From the NCBI GenBank assembly GCA_025618425.1, contig CM046835.1:12037238-12101237 (forward strand): a stretch of DNA of 64,000 bases. Direction: 5' to 3'. Source of the DNA: Heliocidaris tuberculata (Eukaryota > Echinodermata > Echinoidea > Camarodonta > Echinometridae). Each line of letters begins with the position of its first letter. Position 1 is the stretch's first letter. Shown here piece by piece: positions 47,220 through 59,072 of this stretch. Both the position numbers and the translations under genes were made by a program. The notes below the pieces were generated by a model that searched no databases, was not told where the DNA came from, and saw only the letters and a list, made by a program, of their open reading frames with translations.

Positions 47220-47725
47220 TTTTTCCAACGCTCTCTCCCTCTCTCTCTTTCTTACTGTATTTTATTTTTCCCCATCCCTTTTTTCTTTCCATTTCTTTTC
47301 CTTTTTATTCTTCATGTTTTCTCCTACTAATCGTGTTTCCCTCACCTCTGATATATCTACAAAGAAAAAAATATATTCCTTCTCTCCCTCTCTCTCTCTC
47401 TCTTCGTCTCACTTTCTTCTTCTTCTTCTTGATTCTTTGGAGAAAAAAAAATTGGACTTAACAACGAGTTTTATTTTGTATTAGACAGAGGATGACTGAA
47501 GACTGAAGTCTTCTTTACACTTCTTCCGTCTACCCATCTTTCCTCTCTTTCTTATAAGTTCACGCTTTGTATTTCTCTCCCTCTCTCTTTCTCTCTCTCT
47601 CTCTCCCCTCTTGCTCTCTCTCTCTCTCTCTCTCTCTATCTCCTTTTGTGTTTTTTTTTGTTGTTGTGTTTATTTGTTTGTTTGTTGTTTGTTGTTGTTG
47701 TTTTTTTTTGGGGGGGGGGTTTTTT
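47220..47725. repeat. Pyrimidine-rich low-complexity DNA with (CT)n and T/G runs
   Basis: CT microsatellites at 47378-47402 and 47575-47640, then T-run/G-run junctions at 47699-47732. Several pyrimidine-derived open frames here are artefacts. Confidence 0.85.
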
Positions 47726-50700
47726 GGGGGGGTCTTTCTCCCTAGTAAGTACCCCTTCTCATCCATCTTTTTTTCTTCTTCCAAGAATTTTGTTTTCTCA
47801 CCTTGTCCTGCTCTCTTGCTTCCTATAAATCATGATCAATGACTTACCTTCCAATTGTGTAATTATTTTCCCCTCCCATTTTGCTTTATCACCTTCATTG
47901 CCACCAATACACATTAAGTACATTAATGGTAGGATTTAAACTATGAAAACATAAACGAATATATTCCTGCTCATTATTTTGGATAGAGCCAAATGCTTAG
48001 TTAAAATCAACTGTATAAACATTTGATATGGTTTTACTTACTGAATGTAAAAACAAAATTTCATCTGGATAATATCCTGTCATGGTAATCACAAATTGAG
48101 GTTTTAATTCGTTTTGAGGCAGAAGCATTTTCAATTTTGCATTAGCGTTACGTGGTTAAAAGCTTAAGTGCCGAAGACAGAAGGGTGTGTACTAGGTTTA
48201 TTTCAATATGAAGATGATATATGAATCATATAGCATGGTTACTGAATGACTTTCACCAACTTGAAAGTGGGATGGTCATAATTAATACTTACCTTATACA
48301 GGATCACCGCAAAAAAAAAAAAAAAAAAAAAAATGAAGGAAAAAAGTATGTCACAAGAAAGAACGAAGGAGAAGGAGAAACAAAAAAGTATTGAAAGCAG
48401 AGACAGACTGAGAGATATTATAGAGAAAGAGGGAAAGAAAGAAAGAAAGAGACATGGGGGATTTTTCAGGATTGGGGGAGGGAAGGAAGGAAAAAAAGAA
48501 AGCAGAAACCTGAACCGTTGGTAGTATGAAAGTAACCCTCTTGGTCCCTCCCCCTGGGCGAGGAACTTAGCTTTTCACCCCACATCGTCGCCCTCCCATT
48601 TCATTCAGTCGCAGTTTTGACTCCACTCGGAATAATGCGCCTTCATGGAGTGAAAAAAGGAGAGGGAGAAAGAGAAACACGCAAACCACGCATTTGTGTT
48701 CTTGGTTTCCTACTTCTGTGTATCTCTCGTGAAAGGTGCACGGGGTTGGACGTACAAAACGTGGGGCAGTCTTTTGTAGGTATTCAACGAAGAGGTCAGG
48801 GGAGGTGAAGCCCGTCCCAGACAGAAAAATATCACAGAAGAATGAAAAAAAAAGGGGGAGAGAAAAAGAACCGAGCAAATGTCAATGACCGTACGTACAT
48901 CGCACTCTCCCAGTCCCACACGAATAATACCGTGTGCTGTTGCAGCATGGTCATGGTGGTATAGTGGGAGTCAAAATCTCTGTGTGTGTAACAGAGAGAG
49001 AATGAGAGAGAGAGGGGAAGGCAATGACCTTGCTAATAACAATAAAGAAGTGATACAATTATTAAGCTATGACTAGAGTCCTGGAGGAATCTTATCAAAG
49101 TGGAGGCTTGATGGTGGGATGTAGTCGAGGTCTCTTAGGCTCAAGTGGTCTGATTGATTCCGTAGATGACGATAAATTATTGTCATCTTATGAAGATATT
49201 AAAATGGCGCTTTTCTATTGTCTCAACCACCCTCGATTCAGAGGACATCAGATGCGTGTCAATAGTCAATTGCGTCACCGGTGGGACTGACCGAATTCAC
49301 CAGTCATTCTACATCAATTATGTTGTATTATTAGGACTATATGATGAAATCGTATAATTGAAGAATCGGATCGATAAAGGTTAGTCTGCTCATGTCACTA
49401 TCAAAAGTTTTTTTTATCGGAAAATCTACTAATCTTTCCTGCAAGTTAAAGAATTTAAGGACTCATTTATTTTAGATTAATTTTTGTAAATTTTCTATTG
49501 CCCTTGCCGGCAGTCATTGTATTCTAGAACCATACTAGGTAAAATTCTAAAAATGCAAGGACCTTAACTTTCTTTATCTATTATCGTTTTTGTAACGGTG
49601 TTGGGCCTTTGGTATTTACCCCAAGACCACCTCCGATTTAAAAAAAAATGTTATAGCGGCGCCCCTGAGAAGAATAGGGAGCAAATTAATGGTAGACTAA
49701 GACTTATAACGAAGGTCACTGATCGAGAGGTTATCGATCTTTGATTTCTGTTCCATGGTTGCATGGGTATAATCGTATAGAGACTTAGGTCATTAATCTC
49801 GGGTTCAAAAGAACTTTACTTCAACCTTCTGAAAAACCTTCATACATATGCAGCAATGCATGTACATGTATATACAAAACTCACAAAACACTGTCCCGTG
49901 CACCTATCATGTCTCGTGCTTGGTATATGAACGCCCAGTCTTCTGTCTATTCTCTATGTGAGGGACTACTAGCTCTATATATATACTATAGTGTCTATGG
50001 AAAGTAAATTGATGGACATTTTAATATTTTGGCACATCTAATGATCTAATGGCTATTCCACGATGTCCACTCTTTATTTTTTTTTTAAATGGAAGGACCG
50101 ACATGTAGCGAAGCACACAAAGCATGAAAAGATAACATCTTTGAAAGATTATAGTACCCATGCATCAAAGTGTGATGAAAAATGAACAAAATACTGAAGA
50201 CAATTATGACAATTACGATGCCTTAATAAAAGCACTCTTCAAAACGCACAATACATTGGAGTTTTATTTTGATATCTGCATTTAATAGAGTTGTTTTGCC
50301 ATGACTATGTATGCATTTTAAGGAAGGGGTAAAACACTTTGCTCTTTGGATAAGGGGTGAATGACCTGTACAGTAATACCATTTGTGGCAGCTTACAATA
50401 TCAAACGTTTAAGCATTATTTTGGAAACCTAAAATAAGAGTTGTTGGATATGATGATGACGTCATAATGGACGCCTGCTATAGCTACACGCCTTGAATGA
50501 ATATTAGGAGTTATATGATGCGGGTGAGATCGTTGACTGGTGTTTATTTGGGGCGCTAAGCAGCATTGATTTTCTATTCATTAGCCACACGCCGGGTGAT
50601 GTAAGTGTTACGTTCGAAATGACCGTTCGACCACGTGTCCAAACGGTCGCCATCACCAGAGACCACTCCGAGGGAAGTGGGTGGGAAAATAGATGGCCGT

Positions 50701-51517
50701 TTAGGGTGCTACGTAATCTTGAAGTAGTCCTATTGTGCCGATATGCTAATCACCCATTTTGCAATTTATGAACAATAACACCCTCCTCCTCCGTTAAGAA
50801 TGATGACTATTTTCATTTCGGAGAAGGAGGGGGAAAAATTTGCGTCGACTGGTAGCGAATGTCACAGGTGCATCACCCCAAAACGTTACATAGACTGATA
50901 CGGCCTTCGTTCCTGATACTTCGGGGCGTCTTTGGTGACCGAGGGCCAGTGTCTTGAGCTAGGGGACGTCGATTTGTTGCCTCTCTTGGCTTTGTTCCTT
51001 CTTCAGTCCATTACACATCCAAACACGCGACATGGCTGCTGTATTATTGTTTCCCGCGAGCAGGTTTTAACCCCTTGAAAGTACTGAGGTTCAAGACCCT
51101 CCAAATGAGTTTAGGGAAGGGGAAACCGAGCTCTTAACCCATTGCCTTCTTAATGCCATGGTAGAAGATCCTGAAATTGCAAACATCATTGCAATGATCA
51201 ATTGAGATTCGCGGTATTGACAAAATATCTTAAATTTACTATTGTACCCAAATATATGTTATAAAGTTTATTTAAATAAAGTTAAACTGTCGATATGTCA
51301 AACCAGTAATTAATGTCTTCTTCCTGATAGTTAACACCCAAACGACTTTTCTTAGGACCTAGGTGATCACCCCCTCGGTCAATGTGGACGGATGGGGAAG
51401 GCAATCGCAGAGAACAAATCAAACATGAAGTTAGTTAAATATAAGTTTATATACATGTATAGAGTAAAATACAGAGGGAAATGGAGATTACCTGGAAGAA
51501 AATAGATGGAAGGAGAA
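47726..51517. other. Gene-poor DNA, no exon recognised
   Basis: An A-run lies at 48310-48332 and purine-rich DNA at 48333-48500. Bases 50440-50760 look single-copy, with TGACGTCA at 50457-50464 and GACCGTT / AACGGTC inverted around CCACGTGT near 50620-50650. Regulatory function there is speculative. Confidence 0.4.
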
Positions 51518-51619
51518 AGAGGGTGAGAGAGAGAGAGTGTGTTGTGTGTGTGTGTGTGTGTGTGTGGGATAGAGAGAGAGAGAGGAGGGAGAGAGAGATT
51601 GAGAGAGAGAGAGAGAGAG

Positions 51620-51665
<46 letters not shown>
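51518..51665. repeat. (GA)n / (GT)n compound microsatellite
   Basis: GA-rich DNA with a GT run at 51542-51566 and long GA runs up to 51662; the Arg/Glu-rich open frame (51481-51987) is mostly this. Confidence 0.95.
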
Positions 51666-51666
<1 letters not shown>

Positions 51667-52510
51667 AGTACTATACATCATGTATATGGGAGAGTCTTGT
51701 TAGAAAGAAGTGACGAATACCCAATTTGTTTTCCAAGACTTTCAATTACCACCTCCTCCGGATGTTCCAGACAATATTGCGGAATGATTATGCTTTGTAA
51801 GTCATCACGAAGACTGATTATACCTTCCAAGTCATCATCAAGATACAATTTAGAAGCATTGCGAGGAACAATTGCACTTCTTCGTCAACCTCCTTCCAGG
51901 CTCATATTTCCCTCATTTTTAGAAGGGGGTTTCAACCTCTTTTCCTTCTCTTTCTTTACGTCGCTGACAATCATCAAACGGAGATAAAAACACAGCATTT
52001 TATTTCTGCACGAAAAAAAATGACCTCCTTCGTTTTATTTGCCATAATGGCCACTTAAGCATTTTGAAGATGGAAACACATGTAGAGAGTTACAATCATC
52101 ATTTGAGGGTAAATTAGCTCGTTCAGGAATCAAAAACTAATCGTTTTCCCACCTGATGAAGAAGGGGTCGGATGAAGGTTGCCATTTATCATCTTTGTTC
52201 GTCGCTTTCTAAGTGGTGGTTCGCGCCATTTAAAGCATGGCAGCAACAAACGAATTCTCGCACCCTTAGAGAAAGTTCCATACACTTTCAAGACACTTTT
52301 CTTTTTCTTTGTATATCATTATAAGGCTATCAAATATGATTTGCCTTATTCTTGCACTTTGTAGTAAACACATTATTTTATCGCGGCTTCAAAAGTATTT
52401 TACAGTGGCATTTAATTATGATTTGTGGTTACAGTGATGATAGTTTATTTTTGAAATACACATAGTAGCACTAATAATTGAATTGTTACAACTATACTTT
52501 GTTGCCACCA
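51666..52510. other. Non-coding DNA, no feature recognised
   Basis: No repeat or exon structure was noticed. Confidence 0.4.
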
Positions 52511-52622
52511 CCTCCCCCTCTCTTTCTCTCTCTCTCTCTCTTCCACTCCTTCCATCTCTCTCTCTCTCTCTCTCTCACTTACACACACACACAGCACACA
52601 CACAGAGAGCACACACACGCAC
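52511..52622. repeat. (CT)n then (CA)n microsatellite
   Basis: CT-rich runs at 52515-52575 followed by ACACACAC at 52580-52620. Confidence 0.95.
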
Positions 52623-52815
52623 CCTGAACCAAGTTTAAATAATTGTACTGCGAATCTACTGTTACTCCACCCTCGAAATATGTGAGAATATAGAATTTGG
52701 TTGTCTATTTGAGTGTTTATTCTCATAGATCTTATTCTCTTTCTTTCTCATGCATTTTGTAATTGTTATCATGTTGTGTCAATTACATTATCATAATTTT
52801 ATTATAAACGGAAAT

Positions 52816-52915
52816 GAACGTCAGTATATTCTATTTCCATCTGTTAAATTTGTTTTAATTATTCTAAATAATTTAAAACAAATTTAACAGATGGAAATAG
52901 AATATACTGACGTTC
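52816..52915. repeat. Perfect 43-bp inverted repeat with a 14-nt loop
   Basis: Arms 52816-52858 and 52873-52915 are exact reverse complements (start GAACGTCAGTATATTC, end GAATATACTGACGTTC). The loop TTATTCTAAATAAT is itself nearly palindromic, so the fold extends almost to closure. No target duplication or transposon end motif is seen. It could be a hairpin-RNA source, a tiny fold-back MITE or a local inverted duplication. Confidence 0.97.
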
Positions 52916-54990
52916 TTCCACAAGTGAACTAAGAAGACAAGGTAAAGAGGTTAATTCACATCACAGATCTAGGGCAGGGAGGTGTCATCAGGGCTTGACT
53001 TTATATTGCTAGGAAATTTACAGAACAAGGAAAGAAGACAAATAGGTCAAATCGCAATTTCTCTACAGATTGTAAAGTGATACTGCAGAAAATAAGGTCA
53101 CCCACATTGATATAAAACATAAAATATTTGTACAGCAGGACTTATCAAGGATAAACAATCTAAAGATATCTTAATAAAGATGCTAATCCATCCCACACCC
53201 CCCCCCCCCCAAAGAAGGGGGGATCGCAATGCATTTGTGAATATATCCATACATTTGTAGCTTAGGGAAAAAGGTGTTTTTGTGTTATTGCCCTATGTTG
53301 TGTTAATATTTGTGAAGACGTGTATCTTGTTATGAAAAGAATTGGACAGAAATGGGTCTTTTCCCTGATTAAATCGAAAGTGTATATAATCTATGTGTAA
53401 ACGTGTATAAAAAAGAAGAAATTACAATCACCATAAACAGTGATTCATGTAATTTATCAGAGAATAATATTGCTGCTACTTATCCTCTTCCTCACTCAAA
53501 CCTTAAAAATCGTCTTAAAATAAATCCTGTCCCTTTCTTGAAAGTGAGGCACTCTGATATCGCTGGCCCCAAATATGCCATTAGATTGCATGACATTCGA
53601 TTTGAACACGGGCCCCATAGTGGGACAAATCTCAAGTACTAAAAGAGGAAAAAATAATAACACCAAAACTATGACCTTCGCCATGTGACCTAAAGAATAA
53701 TAATAAACTAAATAAAGCTAATATAATGGAGGAAACTGCTGCCCAGCGTATACTGATACAATTCTTCAAATCAATTGTCTGGTTAGGAGGGGTGCATTTA
53801 CGAAGGGGCTGACCCCCGGCCATCCCTACCCTCCCCGCTCTAATGGTCACTGCCGGTCAAGTTGGTCAGAGAAATAAGAGGTATACGGACCTCTAACTAA
53901 CTGATGACTATCGCAGATATTTAACAATTACGAATGGAGCTTAGAAGGAATAACAACGGTTAATTGCTCTGTTTGTGTGAATTTTTCTTCCGATATTGAC
54001 CTTCCTCGACCTACATCCTAATATCTTAGAGAAAATTGATCTCTCCATCTCCCTTAGAGGTCGGCTTTGGGTAATTTTGGACAGATACTAAACGGTATAC
54101 TTGGCTATGGAGTATCCTCCTTTATCTTGTTGTAATTACGTTACTTAGTCAATTTCTTTAACTTTTGTTAATATCTAATTGACATCAATCACTCGTGTCT
54201 TTCTCGTTATGGTTACCACATTCATTTAATTCTTAGATTTGTTTTTGCATTTATTTAGATATCGATCATAATTTTCATATCACAGAATTCAAATTAATAT
54301 CAAGTTATATGCCCATCGATGATTAAGATTCTTGTACAAAATAATATCTCGGGTGAACGACCAGATTATCGATGAATAAAACGAACATTTCACACAATCA
54401 TATCATTTCAATCTCTTTTTCAAGGTGCGAGAAGGAACTCGGAAAAGATCGAGCTTCAACGTGCGAAGGTCACCCCTCCTATTATTTTCAAATCGATGGT
54501 TTTTGAACATCAACTCTTTCCCCAAAGCTATTATCTTCACATACATTCATGCTAATAGTTTCCTGAGTAGAACATTAGGCATACGTCAGTGAAAGTAAAA
54601 GTGACTGCCTACTTTATTCCGGGGTTTCAGGTCCGATGTTTGGTTCCTCTTGCCCACGAGACAATAGCGGGTTCCGCCACCTGGATTCAAGGTGGAGTTT
54701 TGGAAACAATATTTCTTGAGGTTCGATTGAGAGTGAGAGTGAGGTGTGAGGTTATTAACACCGTATATAAGTGTCAAATGTGAAACCTTCATTTTTGTGA
54801 AGATAGCAAAATTGGTTAAAGATGAGTTATTGTTCACACAACGAATATTTTCAATTGTTGTAACCGGAGTTATCTCGGGCTGTTGTCTTTAAAGTAACGT
54901 AACGTACTCATATTTTTCCAAAAAGAAGTAGGTACTTTTGTTCAATGATTTTGTTTTCAATTCATTTGTATAAATTTGATAATAAAATAC
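52916..54990. other. Non-coding DNA, no feature recognised
   Basis: A C-run lies at 53199-53212. Short open frames at 53403-53642 and 54586-54837 have no domains. Confidence 0.45.
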
Positions 54991-55219
54991 TTAAAGGGTA
55001 CCTGAGGCCTGAAAAAATAATTTGTGTATAGTTAGCTTACACAAAATCAACCCCAGAAAACTGAACACGACATTCAACGGTGACAGGATACAGGAGATAT
55101 TGATTTTTGAAAATAAAATATCCCCCAAAATTAATATAAATAAGACTTGAGCAAAGACTAGTCGATCGATCACGATAGCTCACCTAACGATATATCGATT
55201 CAGGAACGTCTTCACTTTC

Positions 55220-58200
55220 AATTTTCGATTCGATAAATGAATTTTGCGACTTATTTCTAATTTATTTGTTGTTTCATTTGGTCTGTAGATTCTTTGTAAT
55301 TTATGCGCCAAACCAATTTTCTATTCGATTAAAACGTTTTGCGTTGAATACTTGATTCTTCTGTTGTTTTGTTTGGGTTGTAGATTCTCCATAAATTACG
55401 CGGCAACTGAATTTTCAGTTCGATAAAAACAGTTTACGTTGTATACTTCATCCATTTGATGTTCTATTTGGGTTGTATATTATTCGTAAGTTACACACCA
55501 AATCAATTTTCGATTCGATAAATATATTTTGCGTCTTAGTTCTAATTTATTTGTTCTTTCGCTTGGTCTGTAGATTCTTTGTAATTTATGCGCCGAACCA
55601 ATTTTCTATTCGATAAAAAACATTTTGCTTTGTATACTTCATTCATTTGATGTTTTATTAGGATTGTATATTATTCCTAAGTTCAGCGCAAAATCAATTT
55701 TCGATTCGATAAATGTATTTTGCGTCTTAGTTCTCATTTATTAATTGTTTCGCTTGGTCTGTTGATGCTTTTTAATTTACGTGCCAAATCAATTTCCATC
55801 GATAAAAAAACATTTTGCGTTGATCCTTCATTCATTTGATATTTTATTTGGGTTGTATATTATTCCTAAGTTAAGCGCCAAATAAATTTTCGATTCGATA
55901 AATATATTTTGCGTCTTAGTTCTAATTTATTTGTTCTTTCGCTTGGTCTGTAGCTTCTTTGTAATTTATGCGCCGAACTAATTTTCTATTCGATATAAAC
56001 ATTTTGCGTTGTATACTTCATCCATTTGATGTTTTATTAGGATTGTATATAATTCATTAGTTACTTGCCAAATCAATTTCCATCCTCGATAAAAAAAACA
56101 TTTTGCGTTGTATACTTCATTCATTTCATATTTTATTTGGGTTGTATATTATTCCTAAGTAAAGCGCCAAATCAATTTTCGACTCGATAAATATATTTTG
56201 CGTCTTAGTTCTAATTTATAAATTGTTTTGCTTGGTCTGTAGATTCTTTGTAATTTATGCGCCGAACCAATTTTCTATTCGATAAAAACATTTTGCGTTG
56301 TATACTTCATTCATTTTATATCTTATTTGGGTTGTATAATATTCCTAAGTTCAGCGCCAGATCAATTTTCGATTCGATAAATATATTTTGCGTCTTAGTT
56401 CTAATTTATTTGTTCTTTCGCTTGGTCTGTAGCTTCTTTGTAATTTATGCGCCGAACTAATTTTCTATTCGATATAAACATTTTGCGTTGTATACTTCAT
56501 CCATTTGATGTTTTATTAGGATTGTATATAATTCATTAGTTACTTGCCAAATCAATTTCCATCCTCGATAAAAAAAACATTTTGCGTTGTATACTTCATT
56601 CATTTCATATTTTATTTGGGTTGTATATTATTCCTAAGTTAAGCGCCAAATCAATTTTCGACTCGATAAATATATTTTGCGTCTTAGTTCTAATTTATTA
56701 ATTGTTTTGCTTGGTCTGTATAGATTCTTTGTAATTTATGCGCCGAACCAATTTTCTATTCGATAAAAACATTTTGCGTTGTATACTTCATTCATTTTAT
56801 ATCTTACTTGGGTTGTATAATATTCCTAAGTTCAGCGCCAGATCAATTTTCGATTCGATAAATATATTTTGCGTTGTATACTTCATTCATTTCATATTTC
56901 ATTTGGGTTGTATATTATTCCTAAGTTAAGCGCCAAATCAATTTTTTGATTCGATAAATATATTTTGCGTCTTAGTTCTAATTTATTTGTTGTTTCGCTT
57001 GGTCTGTAGATTCTTTGTAATTTATGCGCCGAACCAATTTTCTATTCGATAAAAACATTTTGCGTTGTATACTTCATTCATTTCATATTTTATTTGGGTT
57101 GTATATTATTCCTAAGTTAAGCGCCAAATCAATTTTCGATTCGATAAATATATTTTGCGTCTTAGTTCTAATTTATTTGTTGTTTCGCTTGGTCTGTAGA
57201 TTCTTTGTAATTTATGCGCCGAACCAAGTTTCTATATTCGATATAAACATTTTGCGTTGTATACTTCATCCATTTGATGTTTTATTAGGATTGTTTATTA
57301 TTCATTAGCTACGTGCCAAATCAATTTCCATCGATAAAAAAACATTTTGCGTTGATCCTTCATTCATTTTATATTTTATTTGGGTTGTATATTATTCCTA
57401 AGTTAAGCGCCAAATCAATTTTCGATTCGATAAATATATTTTGCGTCTTAGTTCTAATTTATTTGTTCTTTCGCTTGGTCTGTAGCTTCTTTGTAATTTA
57501 TGCGCCGAACTAATTTTCTATTCGATATAAACATTTTGCGTTGTATACTTCATCCATTTGATGTTTTATTAGGATTGTATATAATTCATTAGTTACTTGC
57601 CAAATCAATTTCCATCCTCGATAAAAAAAAACATTTTGCGTTGTATACTTCATTCATTTCATATTTTATTTGGGTTGTATATTATTCTTAAGTTAAGCAC
57701 CAAATCAATTTTCGACTCGATAAATATATATTTTGCGTCTTAGTTCTAATTTATAAATTGTTTTGCTTGGTCTGTAGATTCTTTGTAATTTATGCGCCGA
57801 ACCAATTTTCTATTCGATATAAACATTTTGCGTTGTATACTTCATCCATTTGATGTTTTATTAGGATTGTATATAATTCATTAGTTACTTGCCAAATCAA
57901 TTTCCATCCTCGATAAAAAAAACATTTTGCGTTGTATACTTCATTCATTTCATATTTCATTTGGGTTGTATATTATTCCTAAGTTAAGCGCCAAATCAAT
58001 TTTCGACTCGATAAATATATTTTGCGTCTTAGTTCTAATTTATTAATTGTTTTGCTTGGTCTGTAGATTCTTTGTAATATATGCGCCGAACCAATTTTCT
58101 ATTCGATAAAAACATTTTACGTTGTATACTTCATTCATTTCATATTTTATTTGGGTTGTATATTATTCCTAAGTTAAGCGCCAAATCAATTTTCGATTCG

Positions 58201-58765
58201 ATAAATATATTTTGCGTTGTATACTTCATTCATTTCATATTTCATTTGGGTTGTATATTATTCCTAAGTTAAGCGCCAAATCAATTTTCGACTCGATAAA
58301 TATATTTTGCGTCTTAGTTCTAATTTATTAATTGTTTTGCTTGGTCTGTAGATTCTTTGTAATTTATGCGCCGAACCAATTTTCTATTCGATAAAAACAT
58401 TTTGCGTTGTATACTTCATTCATTTTATATCTTATTTGGGTTGTAAAATATTCCTAAGTTCAGCGCCAAATCAATTTTCGATTCGATAAATATATTTTGC
58501 GTTGTATACTTCATTCATTTCATATTTCATTTGGGTTGTATATTATTCCTAAGTTAAGCGCCAAATCAATTTTCGACTCGATAAATATATTTTGCGTCTT
58601 AGGTCTAATTTATTTGTTGTTTCGCTTGGTCTGTAGATTCTTTGTAATTTATGCGCCGAACTAATTTTCTATTCGATATTAACATTTTTGGGTTGTATAC
58701 TTCATTCATTTGTTGTTTTATTTGGGTTGTAGATTATCCATAAGTTCCGCCCCAAATCAATTTTC
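55220..58765. repeat. Satellite array, about 95-bp monomers in an A/B dimer (about 190 bp), roughly 37 monomers
   Basis: Monomer A starts TTTTCGATTCGATAAATATA and carries CGCTTGGTCTGTAGATTC; monomer B starts TTTTCTATTCGATAAAAACA and carries TTGGGTTGTATATTATTCC. Both share TTTTGCGT near base 25 and end GCGCC(A/G)AA(T/C)CAA, so they are diverged copies of one ancestral monomer. Some dimers are homogenised at longer range (the variants TAGCTTCTTTG and CGATATAAAC recur about 480 bp apart near 55955 and 56437), a higher-order arrangement. Local BB-type steps occur (near 56870 and 58205). Repeated 60-90-aa open frames here are by-products of dimers close to a multiple of three. Confidence 0.95.
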
Positions 58766-58898
58766 GAGTGTTTGTCAGCCCCGGCGCTGTACATAGCAGA
58801 CGACAACGCGATAATGCGATCGCGATAATTCCACTATCGCGTCTTGGCGTTCGCCGAACGTGCACGCATAAAAAAACGCACACGCATAGAAAACTACT

Positions 58899-58932
58899 CG
58901 CGCGGAACTCAACTCCAGTTGAGTTCCGCGCG
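58899..58932. repeat. Perfect 16-bp GC-rich hairpin inside the Kolobok-like element
   Basis: CGCGCGGAACTCAACT (58899-58914) and its exact reverse complement (58917-58932) are separated by only CC. It sits in the unique right part of the element, 136 bp from its end. It could be a structural or transposase-recognition feature; nothing else indicates a role. Confidence 0.95.
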
Positions 58933-59072
58933 TCGTTCGTTCACGCTGTCCTTTATTCTCTTCAAACTCCTTAACCGCTAACCTGTAGAATGCCGGGTAA
59001 AGTTATTTGGGGTTAATTTTATACATTCTAACTGTATACAAATTATTTTTTTTGACCTCAGAGACCCTTTAA

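Larger units (their letters stand above)
54995..59068. mobile_element. Kolobok-like TTAA transposon (non-autonomous) carrying a satellite array
   Basis: Flanked by TTAA at 54991-54994 and 59069-59072. Both ends start AGGGT(A/C)(C/T)CTGAGG and remain alignable as inverted repeats for about 95 bp (about 80% over the first 45), including AAAAAATAATTTGT, AGTTAG and AACCCCA. TTAA duplication with AGG-type termini fits the Kolobok superfamily, including the TTAAAGGRR (T2-type) ends known from frogs. The 4.07-kb body is mostly a satellite array plus about 300 bp of GC-richer unique DNA on the right. No transposase is seen. piggyBac also uses TTAA, but its ends usually begin CCC. Confidence 0.75.

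Noticed and set aside
47081..47842. Membrane-protein-like open frames rich in Phe, Leu and Ser
   Set aside because: They are translations of pyrimidine-rich DNA and CT microsatellites.
51481..51987. 168-aa Arg/Glu-rich protein
   Set aside because: Most of it is a (GA)n/(GT)n microsatellite and the remainder has no domain.
55220..58765. CRISPR array or protein-coding repeat (MRRTNFLFDKN... frames)
   Set aside because: There are no unique spacers between repeats; the unit is a continuous satellite, and the frames are by-products of AT-rich units near a multiple of three.
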